Source: Pseudomonas sp. ANT_H4
Lineage (GTDB): Bacteria > Pseudomonadota > Gammaproteobacteria > Pseudomonadales > Pseudomonadaceae
Length of the DNA: 64,000 bases
Direction: 5' to 3'
Assembly (NCBI RefSeq): GCF_008369295.1
Contig: NZ_VOBG01000007.1
Location: forward strand, 62,001-126,000
Both the position numbers and the translations under genes were made by a program. Each line of letters begins with the position of its first letter. Position 1 is the first letter of the stretch. Under the pieces are notes generated by a model. The model made no database searches and was not told the DNA's origin. It worked only from the letters and a program-made list of their open reading frames with translations. Shown one piece after another: positions 45,728 to 57,421 of this stretch.

Positions 45728-46114
45728 TTAGATCAAGCCTTTCTTCTGCTTGTAGTCGCGAACAGCCGCCTTGATGGCGTCTTCTGCGAGTACCGAGCAG
45801 TGAATTTTCACTGGTGGCAAGGCCAGTTCTTCGGCCAGCTGGGTATTGCTGATGGTGACAGCCTCATCCAGGGTTTTGCCTTTCATCCATTCGGTCGCCA
45901 GGGAGCTGGAGGCGATGGCCGAACCGCAACCATAGGTCTTGAACTTGGCATCTTCGATGACGCCCTGGTCGTTGACCTTGATCTGCAGACGCATGACGTC
46001 GCCGCACGCCGGGGCGCCGACCATGCCAGTGCCGACATCAGGGTCTTCCGCGTTCATCTTGCCGACGTTGCGCGGGTTTTCGTAGTGGTCGATGACCTTT
46101 TCGCTGTAAGCCAT
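45728..46114 (-). CDS. iscU: Fe-S scaffold protein IscU
   Basis: Scaffold on which clusters are built, 128 aa. Cluster ligands lie in GAPACGDVMRLQ, KTYGCGSAIASSS and KIHCSVLAEDAI. The HscA recognition motif LPPVK is present at about 102-106. A 101-bp gap with a hairpin separates it from iscS. Confidence 0.98.
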   Translation of the reverse strand: MAYSEKVIDHYENPRNVGKMNAEDPDVGTGMVGAPACGDVMRLQIKVNDQGVIEDAKFKTYGCGSAIASSSLATEWMKGKTLDEAVTISNTQLAEELALPPVKIHCSVLAEDAIKAAVRDYKQKKGLI

Positions 46115-46174
46115 GGTACTGAATCCTCACTCATCAGGGCCGCTCTGGAACCCTGTAAATACGCCTGCGTTTTC

Positions 46175-46207
46175 CGCCACGTACTTACAGAACCCTTGGG
46201 TGGCGGC
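46175..46207 (-). other. Hairpin in the iscS-iscU gap
   Basis: CCGCCAC (46175-46181) pairs with GTGGCGG (46201-46207). No proper U-tract follows. It may adjust the ratio of iscS to downstream messages by RNA processing or pausing. Confidence 0.45.
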
Positions 46208-46215
46208 TTCTATAG

Positions 46216-47430
46216 TTAGTGTGCCGCCCACTCGATCTTGGAAATATCGATACCGTCTTTGTACATGTCCCACAGCGGCGACAAGGTACGCAGCTTGGTG
46301 ACGGCCTCGCAGACTTTCTGCGCGGCGTAATCGACTTCTTCTTCAGTGGTGAAACGGCCGAACGTGAAACGGATTGAGCTGTGCGCCAATTCGTCGTTGC
46401 GGCCCAGGGCGCGCAGGACGTAGGACGGTTCAAGGGAAGCCGAGGTACAGGCCGAACCGGACGAAACCGCCAGGTCCTTGAGCGCCATGATCAGCGACTC
46501 GCCTTCGACGTAGTTGAAGCTCAAATTCAGGTTGTGCGGTACGCGGGCAGTCATGCTGCCGTTGATGTACAGCTCTTCAAGGTTTTCGACCTGCTTGTAG
46601 AAGCGGTCGCTCAACGCCTTGATACGCACGTTTTCGGCAGCCATGTCTTCCTTGGCCACACGGAAGGCTTCGCCCATGCCAACGATCTGGTGGGTCGCCA
46701 GGGTGCCAGAACGCATGCCACGCTCGTGACCGCCACCATGCATGGTCGCTTCGATGCGCACGCGAGGCTTGCGACTCACGTAGAGGGCGCCGATGCCTTT
46801 AGGGCCATAAGTCTTGTGGGCAGAGAACGACATCAGGTCGACTTTCAGCTTCGACAGGTCGATATCGACCTTACCGGTGGACTGAGCGGCGTCGACGTGC
46901 AGCAACACGCCCCTGGAGCGGGTCAGCTCACCGATGGCGGCGATGTCGTTGATGGTGCCGATTTCGTTGTTCACGTGGATGATGGAAACCAGGATGGTGT
47001 CTTCACGCATCGCGGCTTCGATCATCGCAGGAGTCACCAGGCCTTCAGTAGTAGGCTCGATGTAGGTAACTTCAAACCCTTCACGCTCCAGTTGGCGCAT
47101 GGTGTCGAGGACAGCCTTATGCTCAATCTTGGTGGTGATCAGGTGTTTGCCCTTGGTGGCGTAGAAATGCGCTGCGCCCTTGATCGCCAGGTTGTCGGAC
47201 TCGGTGGCACCGGAGGTCCAGACGATCTCACGCGGGTCGGCATTGACCAGGTCAGCGACCTGGCGACGAGCGTTTTCCACGGACTCTTCGGCTTTCCAGC
47301 CGAAAACGTGGGAACGGGACGCCGGGTTGCCGAAGTTTCCGTCAACCAGCAGGCACTCACTCATCTTTTGCGCGACACGCGGATCAACCGGGGTGGTCGC
47401 TGAGTAATCAAGGTAAATCGGCAATTTCAT
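46216..47430 (-). CDS. iscS: Cysteine desulfurase IscS
   Basis: PLP enzyme that takes sulfur from cysteine for Fe-S clusters and tRNA thiolation; 404 aa. The PLP lysine is in [17 protein letters not shown]. The persulfide Cys lies in the flexible loop [21 protein letters not shown]. The C-terminus EWAAH is typical. It lies between iscR and iscU. Confidence 0.98.
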   Translation of the reverse strand: MKLPIYLDYSATTPVDPRVAQKMSECLLVDGNFGNPASRSHVFGWKAEESVENARRQVADLVNADPREIVWTSGATESDNLAIKGAAHFYATKGKHLITTKIEHKAVLDTMRQLEREGFEVTYIEPTTEGLVTPAMIEAAMREDTILVSIIHVNNEIGTINDIAAIGELTRSRGVLLHVDAAQSTGKVDIDLSKLKVDLMSFSAHKTYGPKGIGALYVSRKPRVRIEATMHGGGHERGMRSGTLATHQIVGMGEAFRVAKEDMAAENVRIKALSDRFYKQVENLEELYINGSMTARVPHNLNLSFNYVEGESLIMALKDLAVSSGSACTSASLEPSYVLRALGRNDELAHSSIRFTFGRFTTEEEVDYAAQKVCEAVTKLRTLSPLWDMYKDGIDISKIEWAAH

Positions 47431-47480
47431 GGACTTTCTCCTAAATCAGGCTGGCTGGCGTGCCGTTAGCTCTTCGGCTG

Positions 47481-47972
47481 TCACTCGACGGCGGACGCTT
47501 CAATCTTGTCCAGACGCGGCGCCCTGGTGTTACAGCGGCGCTGGTCCTGACGCTGGGCTACTTCTTGCACCTCACGGCGAGTCACAAGATCAGCCAAGCT
47601 GATACCACTCAAAAATTCATGGATCTGCAGGCTCAGATCGCACCACAAGTGGTGCGTCAGGCAGGTGTCGCCGGCATGGCAATCACCCAACCCCTGGCAT
47701 TTGGTAGCATCGACGGATTCGTTGACCGCATCGATCACCTGGGCCACCTGGATGCCCTGCATGTCGCGGGACAACTGATAACCACCACCTGGCCCACGAA
47801 CACTGGAAACCAGATTGCTGCGGCGCAATTTGGCGAACAACTGTTCGAGGTAAGACAGGGAAATGCCTTGGCGCTCAGAGATATCGGCCAGGGACACCGG
47901 CCCATTTTGCGCGTGCAGGGCCAAGTCAAGCATGGCGGTCACTGCGTATCGGCCTTTTGTAGTCAGTCTCAT
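47481..47972 (-). CDS. iscR: Fe-S-sensing regulator IscR
   Basis: Rrf2-family repressor of the isc operon, 163 aa from [16 protein letters not shown] winged helix occupies the first 70 residues. Cluster ligands Cys92, Cys98 and Cys104 ([14 protein letters not shown]) and His107 are all present. The frame upstream to 48107 is promoter DNA. Two IscR-type sites overlap its promoter, as expected for autoregulation. Confidence 0.96.
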   Translation of the reverse strand: MRLTTKGRYAVTAMLDLALHAQNGPVSLADISERQGISLSYLEQLFAKLRRSNLVSSVRGPGGGYQLSRDMQGIQVAQVIDAVNESVDATKCQGLGDCHAGDTCLTHHLWCDLSLQIHEFLSGISLADLVTRREVQEVAQRQDQRRCNTRAPRLDKIEASAVE

Positions 47973-48005
47973 GGACAAGTACCAAGGTGTTTCAGAATAG
48001 GAGCA

Positions 48006-48063
48006 AGTATGCAATTCCCGAGTATTTAAGTCAACTATAAGACCTAGTACCTTAGTCGGGAAT
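48006..48063 (-). promoter_or_regulatory. iscR promoter with two IscR-type sites
   Basis: On the minus strand a -35 TTGACT (48029-48034) and -10 CATACT (48006-48011) are 17 bp apart, 34 bp before the iscR ATG. ATAGTTGACTTAAATACTCG (48019-48038), continuing with GGAAT to 48014, overlaps the -35 and spacer. It closely resembles the E. coli type 1 IscR site. A second site at 48039-48063 begins ATTCCCGACTAAGG and abuts the first on its upstream side. Confidence 0.8.
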
Positions 48064-48139
48064 ACCCGCAAAACGGGCGCGCGAATAATAGCAGGGCGAG
48101 ATGGCATCGAACAGCGGAGCTGAAGCCACGCCGATCAAA

Positions 48140-48240
48140 TGTAGGAGCGCGCTTGCTCGCGATGGACGCGAGCGATTACGCGGGGTGTCTGGATGCCCGC
48201 GTCGCTCTCAAGCTTTTCGCGAGCAAGCTCGCACCTACAG
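48140..48240. repeat. REP doublet (REPIN) between cysE and iscR
   Basis: TGTAGGAGCGCGCTTGCTCG begins at 48140. An inverted copy, TTCGCGAGCAAGCTCGCACC followed by TACAG, ends at 48240. It lies 11 bp from the cysE stop, and may also protect that transcript end. Confidence 0.88.
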
Positions 48241-48251
48241 ATGGGAGGGGA

Positions 48252-49034
48252 TTAGCCCGCCTTGCTGGCGCCTTCGTCCTTGATCTCGGCGAAGTCTTCT
48301 TCGCGCAGTTCCGGCAGGTCCTTGGCGCAGTAGCTGCTGCCCAGCTCCTTCAACGCGCCGCACATGCCATCCAGCTTGCCGTCCACCGCTTGCAGATGAT
48401 CAAGCAACTGGCCGATGGCTCGGGCCACTGGGTCGGGCATGTCTTCGCTAACGCCATAGGCATCGAAACCAATCTTTTCCGCCATAGCTTTGCGCTTGGC
48501 TTCCTGCTCGCCACTCGCCTCAGCCTTGACGATGATCCGACCCGGAATGCCGACGACCGTTGCACCGGGCGGCACAGCCTTGGTGACCACGGCATTGGAG
48601 CCAACCTTGGCACCGGCGCCGACAGTAAACGGCCCGAGCACCTTGGCGCCTGCCCCGACTACAACGCCATCTTCCAGCGTCGGGTGGCGCTTACCCTTGT
48701 TCCAGGTGGTCCCACCGAGGGTCACACCCTGGTACAGCGTCACGTCATCACCAATCTCGGCGGTCTCGCCAATCACAATACCCATGCCGTGGTCGATAAA
48801 GAACCGACGACCGACCTTTGCGCCAGGGTGAATCTCGATGCCGGTCAACCAGCGGCCAAAGTTGGAGACCACCCGCGCCAGCCACTTCCAACCCATATTC
48901 CACAGAGCACCGGACAATCGGTGAATCCAGATCGCATGCATGCCCGGATAGCAGGTCAGCACTTCAAAGGCGTTACGCGCCGCCGGATCACGATGAAAAA
49001 CACTCTGGATATCTTCTCGCAAACGCTCGAACAT
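48252..49034 (-). CDS. cysE: Serine O-acetyltransferase CysE
   Basis: Makes O-acetylserine for cysteine synthesis; 260 aa. A short N-terminal helical domain is followed by left-handed beta-helix hexapeptide repeats (about 65-175) with [20 protein letters not shown] and [15 protein letters not shown]. The C-terminal tail after about 180 is longer than the catalytic core needs. Cysteine feeds IscS, encoded just downstream. It starts 2 bp after trmJ. Confidence 0.96.
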   Translation of the reverse strand: MFERLREDIQSVFHRDPAARNAFEVLTCYPGMHAIWIHRLSGALWNMGWKWLARVVSNFGRWLTGIEIHPGAKVGRRFFIDHGMGIVIGETAEIGDDVTLYQGVTLGGTTWNKGKRHPTLEDGVVVGAGAKVLGPFTVGAGAKVGSNAVVTKAVPPGATVVGIPGRIIVKAEASGEQEAKRKAMAEKIGFDAYGVSEDMPDPVARAIGQLLDHLQAVDGKLDGMCGALKELGSSYCAKDLPELREEDFAEIKDEGASKAG

Positions 49035-49036
49035 TT

Positions 49037-49807
49037 TTAATCCTTCCGCTTAAGAAGCTCGCCACGGGCCGCTTTCTGGGTTTCCGTGAGGATGCCACGC
49101 AATATATTCATTTCTGCCCGACTGACCGAGCTGCGTCCGTACAACCGGCGCAGGCGAGCCATCAAGTGCCGTGGTTTTTCCGGATCGAGGAATTCGATGG
49201 CTACCAGGGTTTGCTCCAGGTGCTCATAGAATCGCTCCAATTCGTCCATGGTGGCCAACTCGCCACTTTTGGTCGACGCTACCTCGCCCTTCTCCACTTT
49301 ACTCGGCTGACCTTGAACCGCCAGCCAGGACATGCGCACTTCATAACTCAACACCTGCACCGCTGCCCCGAGATTCAGCGAGCTGAATTCGGGGTCTGAT
49401 GGGATATGTACGTGATAATGACATCGCTGCAGCTCATCATTGGTCAGACCGGAATCTTCACGACCGAATACCAAGGCGACTTCGGCGCCGCCAGCGGCTT
49501 CCTCGACGACTTTTGTGCCGCACTCACGAGGATCAAGCAGTGGCCAGGGGATGCGGCGGTCGCGAGCACTGGTGCCGAGCACCAGATTGCAGCCCACCAG
49601 GGCGTCTTCCAGCGTGGCGACCACTTGGGCACTTGCGAGGACGTCATTGGCGCCGGAGGCACGGGCATCCGCCTCGTGGTGCGGAAACAGGCGCGGTTCG
49701 ACCAGCACCAGGCGCGTTAGCCCCATGTTCTTCATGGCTCGCGCCACCCCGCCGATATTGCCGGGATGACTGGTATTGACGAGGACGACACGAATGTTTT
49801 GCAGCAA
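49037..49807 (-). CDS. trmJ: tRNA (cytidine/uridine-2'-O-)-methyltransferase TrmJ
   Basis: A SPOUT-family enzyme, 256 aa, that methylates position 32 of tRNA. SPOUT motifs are [34 protein letters not shown] and [22 protein letters not shown]. It is immediately upstream of cysE and divergent from suhB. Confidence 0.95.
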   Translation of the reverse strand: MLQNIRVVLVNTSHPGNIGGVARAMKNMGLTRLVLVEPRLFPHHEADARASGANDVLASAQVVATLEDALVGCNLVLGTSARDRRIPWPLLDPRECGTKVVEEAAGGAEVALVFGREDSGLTNDELQRCHYHVHIPSDPEFSSLNLGAAVQVLSYEVRMSWLAVQGQPSKVEKGEVASTKSGELATMDELERFYEHLEQTLVAIEFLDPEKPRHLMARLRRLYGRSSVSRAEMNILRGILTETQKAARGELLKRKD

Positions 49808-49952
49808 GGGAGGCGCTCTCGGACACAGGAAAGGGGGGCAAATCTTACAGAACAGCCCAAGGTTATGCCATGAAAGCTAACGTCGCCCTCCACCTGAAGA
49901 AAGTTTCTGCTAGAATGCCCGGCTTTCTTTAACAACCTTAGGTGACACATCC

Positions 49953-50768
49953 ATGCAGCCCATGCTGAATATCGCGCTGCGCGCCGCCCGCAGCGCCAGT
50001 GAATTGATCTTCCGCTCCATCGAGCGCCTGGATACCATCAAGGTCGACGAAAAAGACGCCAAGGATTACGTATCCGAGATCGATCGCGCGGCCGAGCAGA
50101 AAATCATCGACGCTCTGCGCAAGGCCTACCCTACCCACGGCATCCTCGGTGAAGAAACCGGCCTGCACAAAGGTAGCGGCGAAGGCGAAGAGTACCTGTG
50201 GATCATCGACCCACTGGACGGCACCACCAACTTCCTGCGGGGCATCCCGCACTTTGCCGTGAGCATTGCCTGCAAATACCGTGGCCGCCTGGAACACGCC
50301 GTTGTTCTGGACCCGGTTCGCCAGGAAGAATTCACCGCCAGCCGTGGCCGTGGCGCCCAGCTGAACGGTCGTCGCCTGCGCGTCAGCGGTCGTACCAGCC
50401 TGGATGGCGCCCTGCTGGGTACCGGCTTCCCGTTCCGTGATGACCAGATGGACAACCTGGAAAACTACCTGGGCATGTTCCGCGCCCTGGTAGGCCAGAC
50501 CGCTGGCATCCGTCGCGCTGGCTCGGCAAGCCTGGACCTGGCTTATGTGGCCGCTGGTCGTTTTGATGCGTTCTGGGAGTCGGGCCTGTCCGAGTGGGAC
50601 ATGGCTGCAGGCGCGCTGCTGATTCAAGAAGCAGGCGGCCTGGTGAGCGACTTCACCGGCGGTCACGACTTCCTGGAGAAGGGTCACGTGGTAGCTGGCA
50701 ACACCAAATGCTTCAAGGCAGTACTGACGGCGATCCAGCCGCACCTGCCGGCTTCGCTAAAGCGTTAA
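49953..50768 (+). CDS. suhB: Inositol-1-monophosphatase SuhB
   Basis: Mg-dependent phosphatase, also part of the rRNA antitermination complex in E. coli; 271 aa. Metal-binding motifs are GEETG (EE pair), IDPLDGTTNFLRG and WDMAAGALLIQEAGG. It is divergent from trmJ. A strong terminator follows the stop. Confidence 0.96.
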   Translation: MQPMLNIALRAARSASELIFRSIERLDTIKVDEKDAKDYVSEIDRAAEQKIIDALRKAYPTHGILGEETGLHKGSGEGEEYLWIIDPLDGTTNFLRGIPHFAVSIACKYRGRLEHAVVLDPVRQEEFTASRGRGAQLNGRRLRVSGRTSLDGALLGTGFPFRDDQMDNLENYLGMFRALVGQTAGIRRAGSASLDLAYVAAGRFDAFWESGLSEWDMAAGALLIQEAGGLVSDFTGGHDFLEKGHVVAGNTKCFKAVLTAIQPHLPASLKR

Positions 50769-50780
50769 GCGAACGAGCAC

Positions 50781-50808
50781 AAAAAAGCACCCCTAGGGGT
50801 GCTTTTTT
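50781..50808. terminator. Bidirectional terminator after suhB
   Basis: AAAAAAGCACCCCT/AGGGGTGCTTTTTT is a near-perfect palindrome with A and T tracts. It sits between convergent suhB and the glycine-zipper gene. Confidence 0.92.
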
Positions 50809-50838
50809 TATACCTGGTGTTCTACCTGAACGGCTGGC

Positions 50839-51381
50839 TTACTGCTGGTTCTGACCGATAACCAGATGCCCTTCCTTGTCGACCGGAATCTGGCCGCCTG
50901 GATCACGCTCCATGCGCACGGAGCCTTCCTTACCATCCAGCAGATACCGCACGTCATAACCCACTACCTTGTCACTGATGTCATTCACAGTGTTGCAACG
51001 GGTCTGGGTGGTTGTGTAGGTATCGCGATTTTGCATGCCTTCCTGAACCTTGTTACCGGCATAACCGCCACCGACCGCACCGGCTACAGTGGCGATCTTC
51101 TTGCCATTGCCGCCACCGATCTGGTTACCCAGCAAGCCACCGGCCACGGCACCTACGACACTGCCGATGATCTGATGCTGATCCTGCACCGGCTTCTGCC
51201 GGGTCACAGCAACGTCCTTGCAGACCTCACGAGGGGTTTTGATCTGGGTTTTCACCGGCTGCACTGCCAGCACTTGCGCATACTCAGGGCCGCTTTTTAC
51301 CAGGCTGTAGGTGGCAACAGCACCCCCGGCAGTCACACCGACAGCACCCAATACCGCACCAACCAGTAACGACTTGTTCAC
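50839..51381 (-). CDS. Glycine-zipper 2TM-domain envelope protein
   Basis: A 180-aa exported protein with an N-terminal hydrophobic segment (MNKSLLVGAVLGAVGVTAGGAVATYSL). A glycine-zipper (about 75-112) contains VVGAVAGGLLGNQIGGGNGK and AVGGGYAGNKVQ. The C-terminal part has VVGYDVRYLLDGKEGSVRMERDPG, as in SlyB/RcnB-like and Rick_17kDa-type proteins. It probably sits in the outer membrane or periplasm. The exact role is unknown. Confidence 0.85.
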   Translation of the reverse strand: MNKSLLVGAVLGAVGVTAGGAVATYSLVKSGPEYAQVLAVQPVKTQIKTPREVCKDVAVTRQKPVQDQHQIIGSVVGAVAGGLLGNQIGGGNGKKIATVAGAVGGGYAGNKVQEGMQNRDTYTTTQTRCNTVNDISDKVVGYDVRYLLDGKEGSVRMERDPGGQIPVDKEGHLVIGQNQQ

Positions 51382-51450
51382 TTGAACCTCCTGACCATCA
51401 CAAACGGACTGAAACGTCCGCGCTATACCCAGCCTTGGAGCAAAAAAAAA

Positions 51451-51473
51451 GGCGCGAGTTCAATACTCGCGCC
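51451..51473 (-). terminator. Terminator between secF and the glycine-zipper gene
   Basis: GGCGCGAGT (51451-51459) pairs with ACTCGCGCC (51465-51473) across a 5-base loop. Reading the minus strand, a run of nine T follows (51442-51450). It ends the yajC-secD-secF transcript. Confidence 0.9.
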
Positions 51474-51504
51474 TTCTTTGTAACAGCGGATCAACAATCG
51501 CCCA

Positions 51505-52419
51505 TCAAGGACGGTCGTCAACCTCCTTGTCAGTGCTAACTGGAGGGATCAAGTCTTCGCTGCTGAGGTTCAGCCAGATCAACACCACGTTAGCGATGTA
51601 GATCGACGAGTAGGTACCCGCCAGAACGCCGATAAACAGCGCCAGGGAGAAGCCCCACAGGTTGTCGCCACCGAACACCATCAGTGCGGTAATTGCCAGC
51701 AAGGTGGAGATCGAAGTCGCCATCGTGCGCAACAGGGTCTGGGTGGTGGAGATATTGATATTGTCGATCAACGTCGCCTTGCGCAGCACCCGAAAGTTCT
51801 CGCGAACCCGGTCAAATACCACGATGGTGTCGTTGAGGGAGTAACCAATGATCGCCAGCACCGCCGCCAATACCGTCAGATCGAAGGTGATCTGGAAGTA
51901 AGCCAGGATACCCACGGTCACGATCACGTCGTGGATTAGCGACACAATAGCGCCGACCCCGAACTTCCACTGAAAGCGGAAAGCCAGGTAAATCATGATG
52001 CCGACCAGAGCCATCAGCATGCCGAGGCCGCCCTGGTCGCGCAGCTCTTCACCCACTTGCGGACCTACGAACTCAACGCGCTTGACCGAGGCCGGGTTGT
52101 CGCCACCCACCTTGAGCAAGGCTTCAGCTACCTGGTGACCCAATTGTGGATCTTCGCCCGGCATCCGCACCAGCAGGTCTGTGGTCGCACCAAAACTCTG
52201 CACGATGGCGTCGTGATAGCCAGACTCGACCAACTGAGTCCGCACCTTGGCGACATCGGCCGGTTTCTCGTAGGTCAGCTCAATGAGCGTACCGCCAGTG
52301 AAGTCCAGACCGTAGTTCAGGCCCTTATGGAACCAGCTGAACAACGCCAGAACGGTAAGGAGCACAGTGATGCCGAACGCAACGTTGCGAACGCCCATGA
52401 AGTTGATTGTACGTAACAT
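51505..52419 (-). CDS. secF: Protein translocase subunit SecF
   Basis: Inner-membrane partner of SecD using the proton gradient to finish secretion; 304 aa with six membrane segments. The opening MRTINFMGVRNVAFGITVLLT and the GLDFTGGTLIEL periplasmic motif are characteristic. SYSLNDTIVVFDRVREN and the GVLAGTYSSIYIANVV segment follow. It lies 9 bp after secD. Confidence 0.97.
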   Translation of the reverse strand: MLRTINFMGVRNVAFGITVLLTVLALFSWFHKGLNYGLDFTGGTLIELTYEKPADVAKVRTQLVESGYHDAIVQSFGATTDLLVRMPGEDPQLGHQVAEALLKVGGDNPASVKRVEFVGPQVGEELRDQGGLGMLMALVGIMIYLAFRFQWKFGVGAIVSLIHDVIVTVGILAYFQITFDLTVLAAVLAIIGYSLNDTIVVFDRVRENFRVLRKATLIDNINISTTQTLLRTMATSISTLLAITALMVFGGDNLWGFSLALFIGVLAGTYSSIYIANVVLIWLNLSSEDLIPPVSTDKEVDDRP

Positions 52420-52428
52420 GGCAGCCCC

Positions 52429-54300
52429 TTAAATCCACAACTTCTTGAAGTCACGTCCGCCAAAGATCAGGTTGACCATTGCGCGGGTCACCATGATGGC
52501 CGTAAACATCGAGGTAAAGATCCCGAGGGACATGGTCACCGCAAAGCCTTTGACTGGGCCTGTGCCCATAGCAAAGAGAATCCCGCCGACCAGCAAGGTG
52601 GTCAAGTTGGAGTCAAGAATCGCGGTAAATGCCCGGCCGAAGCCTTCGCTGATTGCCCTTTGCACCGTCATACCAGCGGCGATCTCTTCACGAATCCGCG
52701 AGAAGATCAACACGTTGGCATCCACCGCCATACCCATGGTCAATACGATACCGGCGATGCCTGGCAGGGTCAGCGTAGCCCCCAGCAGCGACATCAGGGC
52801 CAGCAGCAGCACCATGTTCACACTCAGCGCAACCGTGGCGATGATGCCGAAGAAGCGATAGATGGCGATGATGAACAGCGACACGAACAGCATGCCCCAC
52901 AAGGAAGCGTCGATACCTTTAGTGATGTTGTCGGCACCCAGGCTCGGGCCAATGGTGCGCTCTTCAGCAAAGTACATTGGCGCCGCCAGGCCACCGGCAC
53001 GTAGCAGCAGCGCCAGCTCAGACGATTCGCCCTGGCCGTTCAGGCCGGTGATACGAAATTGAGCACCCAGCGGCGACTGAATGGTCGCCAGGCTGATGAT
53101 CTTCTTCTCTTCCTTGAAGGTCTGCACCGCCACGTCTTTCTCGACACCGTTGACCATTTGTTTGGTGTAGGTGGTGACTGGACGCTGTTCGATGAAGATA
53201 ACCGCCATGCTGCGCCCGACGTTGCTGCGGGTTGCGCGGCTCATCAGTTCGCCACCGTGACCATCCAGACGGATGTTCACTTCAGGCGTGCCTTGCTCAC
53301 CGAAACCAGCCTTGGCGTCGGTAACCTGGTCACCGGTGATGATCAGGCTACGCTCGATCTGCGCCGGTGGACGATTGCCTTCACGAAACTCGAAGGTCTC
53401 GGAAGTGGCTTTGGAAGCACCCGGCTCGGCGGCCAGGCGGAACTCAAGGTTGGCTGTCTTGCCGAGGATCCGCTTGGCTTCAGCGGTGTCCTGCACACCT
53501 GGCAGCTCAACCACGATGCGGTTGGCACCCTGGCGTTGAACCAGTGGCTCGGCCACACCCAGCTCGTTGACGCGGTTACGTACCGTGGTCAAGTTCTGCT
53601 TGATGGAGTATTCGCGGATTTCCGCCAGCTTGGCCGGGGTCATCGCCAGACGCAGCACCGCTTGACCATTGAGGTCGGCAGGTACGATATCGAAATCGGT
53701 AAAGCTCTTGCGGATCAGGGCACGGGCCTGTTCGCGGGTGGCTTCGTCAGCAAAACCCAGCTGGATGGCACCGTTGAGCTGCGGCAGGCTGCGATAACGC
53801 AGGCGCTCTTTGCGCAGCAGGCTCTTCACGTCGCCCTCGTAGACTTTCAGGCGAGCATCGAGAGCTTTGTCCATGTCCACTTCAAGCAGGAAGTGCACAC
53901 CACCGGACAAGTCCAGACCCAGCTTCATCGGGTGCGCGCCAATGCTGCGCAACCAGGCTGGCGTGGTCTGTGCCAGGTTCAGCGCGACAACGTAGTCATC
54001 ACCCATGACCTTGCGCACAACGTCTTTAGCCGGCAATTGGTCTTCTTGCTTGGTCAGGCGCAACAAGCCGCCCTTCGCGTCAGCCGCCAAAGTGGCTGCT
54101 TTAACCTGGATACCCGCAGCAGTGAGCGCTTTGCTCGTGCGGTCCAGATCAGTCTGAGTGACCTGCAACGCAGTGCTGGCGCCAGTAATCTGGATCGCCG
54201 GATCATCAGGATAAAGATTGGGAGCGGAATAAATAAAACCGATCGCCAGCACCGCCAGGATCAGTACGTATTTCCACAGAGGGTATTTGTTCAGCATCAC
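52429..54300 (-). CDS. secD: Protein translocase subunit SecD
   Basis: A 623-aa inner-membrane protein with one N-terminal membrane segment, a large periplasmic P1 head domain and five C-terminal membrane segments. Motifs are KLGLDLSGGVHFLLEVD, ELPGVQDTAEAKRILG and GMAVDANVLIFSRIREE. It forms the SecDF-YajC complex with the flanking genes. Confidence 0.97.
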   Translation of the reverse strand: MMLNKYPLWKYVLILAVLAIGFIYSAPNLYPDDPAIQITGASTALQVTQTDLDRTSKALTAAGIQVKAATLAADAKGGLLRLTKQEDQLPAKDVVRKVMGDDYVVALNLAQTTPAWLRSIGAHPMKLGLDLSGGVHFLLEVDMDKALDARLKVYEGDVKSLLRKERLRYRSLPQLNGAIQLGFADEATREQARALIRKSFTDFDIVPADLNGQAVLRLAMTPAKLAEIREYSIKQNLTTVRNRVNELGVAEPLVQRQGANRIVVELPGVQDTAEAKRILGKTANLEFRLAAEPGASKATSETFEFREGNRPPAQIERSLIITGDQVTDAKAGFGEQGTPEVNIRLDGHGGELMSRATRSNVGRSMAVIFIEQRPVTTYTKQMVNGVEKDVAVQTFKEEKKIISLATIQSPLGAQFRITGLNGQGESSELALLLRAGGLAAPMYFAEERTIGPSLGADNITKGIDASLWGMLFVSLFIIAIYRFFGIIATVALSVNMVLLLALMSLLGATLTLPGIAGIVLTMGMAVDANVLIFSRIREEIAAGMTVQRAISEGFGRAFTAILDSNLTTLLVGGILFAMGTGPVKGFAVTMSLGIFTSMFTAIMVTRAMVNLIFGGRDFKKLWI

Positions 54301-54359
54301 GCCGCCCGCTTATAACGCGGGGCGCCTTGCGCGCCCCGTCGATTGGTAAAGGTAGGAAC

Positions 54360-54698
54360 TTAGATCGCTTTGAGCGTGCCTTTTGGCAGCGTGGCGGCGA
54401 TGGCGCCTTTCTGGAACTTCATTTCAACGGTGTCGGAGACTTCCAGGACCACGAAAGCGTCGGAAACCTTGATGATCTTGCCAGCGATGCCGCCAGTGGT
54501 CACAACTTCGTCACCTTTCTGCAAGCTGCCCAGCAGGTTCTTCTGCTCTTTGGCGCGCTTGGCCTGTGGACGCCAGATCATCAGGTAGAAGATGACCAGG
54601 AAGCCGACCAGGAAAATCCACTCAAAACCACCACCCAAAGGGCCGGCAGCGGCCGGTGCAGCGGCATCAGCCATGGCATTAGAGATAAAAAAGCTCAT
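54360..54698 (-). CDS. yajC: Sec translocon accessory protein YajC
   Basis: A 112-aa protein with one membrane segment (about 26-42, GGFEWIFLVGFLVIFYLMIWRPQ). A small cytoplasmic domain with LQKGDEVVTTGGIAGKI follows. It stands between tgt and secD in the conserved queA-tgt-yajC-secD-secF order. Confidence 0.96.
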   Translation of the reverse strand: MSFFISNAMADAAAPAAAGPLGGGFEWIFLVGFLVIFYLMIWRPQAKRAKEQKNLLGSLQKGDEVVTTGGIAGKIIKVSDAFVVLEVSDTVEMKFQKGAIAATLPKGTLKAI

Positions 54699-54741
54699 TT
54701 AGCACTCCAGTTGCAAATAGTGAATCTTAGGGTCGGGAAAA

Positions 54742-56927
<2,186 letters not shown>

Positions 56928-57035
56928 GATGGGGTTCGTCTAGCAGGGCCGGGAAGTCTAGCGGAAATAGTGAAAATTGACCATGAAACGTGATTGACCA
57001 ACGGTAATCTCATCTCTATACTTCGCCGCCATTGA

Positions 57036-57120
57036 GCCCTGATGGCGGAATTGGTAGACGCGGCGGATTCAAAATCCGTTTTCGCAAGAAGTGGGAGTTC
57101 GAGTCTCCCTCGGGGCACCA
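57036..57120 (+). tRNA. tRNA-Leu (anticodon CAA)
   Basis: An 85-nt class II tRNA. The acceptor arms GCCCTGA and TCGGGGC pair with one G-T, followed by ACCA. The D-arm is in GGCGGAATTGGTAGACGC, the anticodon loop in GGATTCAAAATCC gives CAA, and a long variable arm precedes the T-arm GTTCGAGTC. The CCA end is encoded. Base composition changes right after it, marking a probable integration site. Confidence 0.95.
57095..57120. other. Probable attachment site at the tRNA-Leu 3' end
   Basis: tRNA 3' ends are common integration sites, and foreign-looking AT-rich DNA begins here. The sequence from the T-arm to CCA is not repeated in the rest of the window. The matching site and the integrase gene would therefore lie beyond 64000. 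Assignment is inference. Confidence 0.5.
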
Positions 57121-57150
57121 ACATTTTCCTTGTAAATCAAGGACTTAGAG

Positions 57151-57182
57151 AAGGGGTAGAAAGAAATTTCTACCCCTTTTTC
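57151..57182 (+). terminator. Terminator after tRNA-Leu
   Basis: AAGGGGTAGAAA (57151-57162) pairs with TTTCTACCCCTT (57167-57178) across a 4-base loop, and more T follow. The rest of 57183-57421 shows no gene I can support: a weak frame runs from 57254 but has coding character only from 57422. Confidence 0.85.
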
Positions 57183-57421
57183 TATCCAAAAAATCTACCC
57201 TTCTCATACCCTTTTCTTGGGAAAAACTGCCTCCCGGCAGTGGTCTTCTTGCTTTGCATTCACGCGAGAGACTGTGCTTTCAAGCCATCCTTTCTGATCC
57301 AGACCGTTTGAAGTGCTGCGGCTCTGCAGCAGTGCGTAAAAGGGTCAGCCATGGGTTGCATAGATGTGTGGCTCAGGAGAGGATTAGCCTAGGCACATCG
57401 CCACCACGCAAGGAAAGCCAC

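Noticed and set aside
57254..57421. N-terminal extension of the 102-aa island protein
   Set aside because: Lacks a ribosome site and has Arg/Cys/Ser-rich noise-like composition; a clear Shine-Dalgarno precedes 57422.
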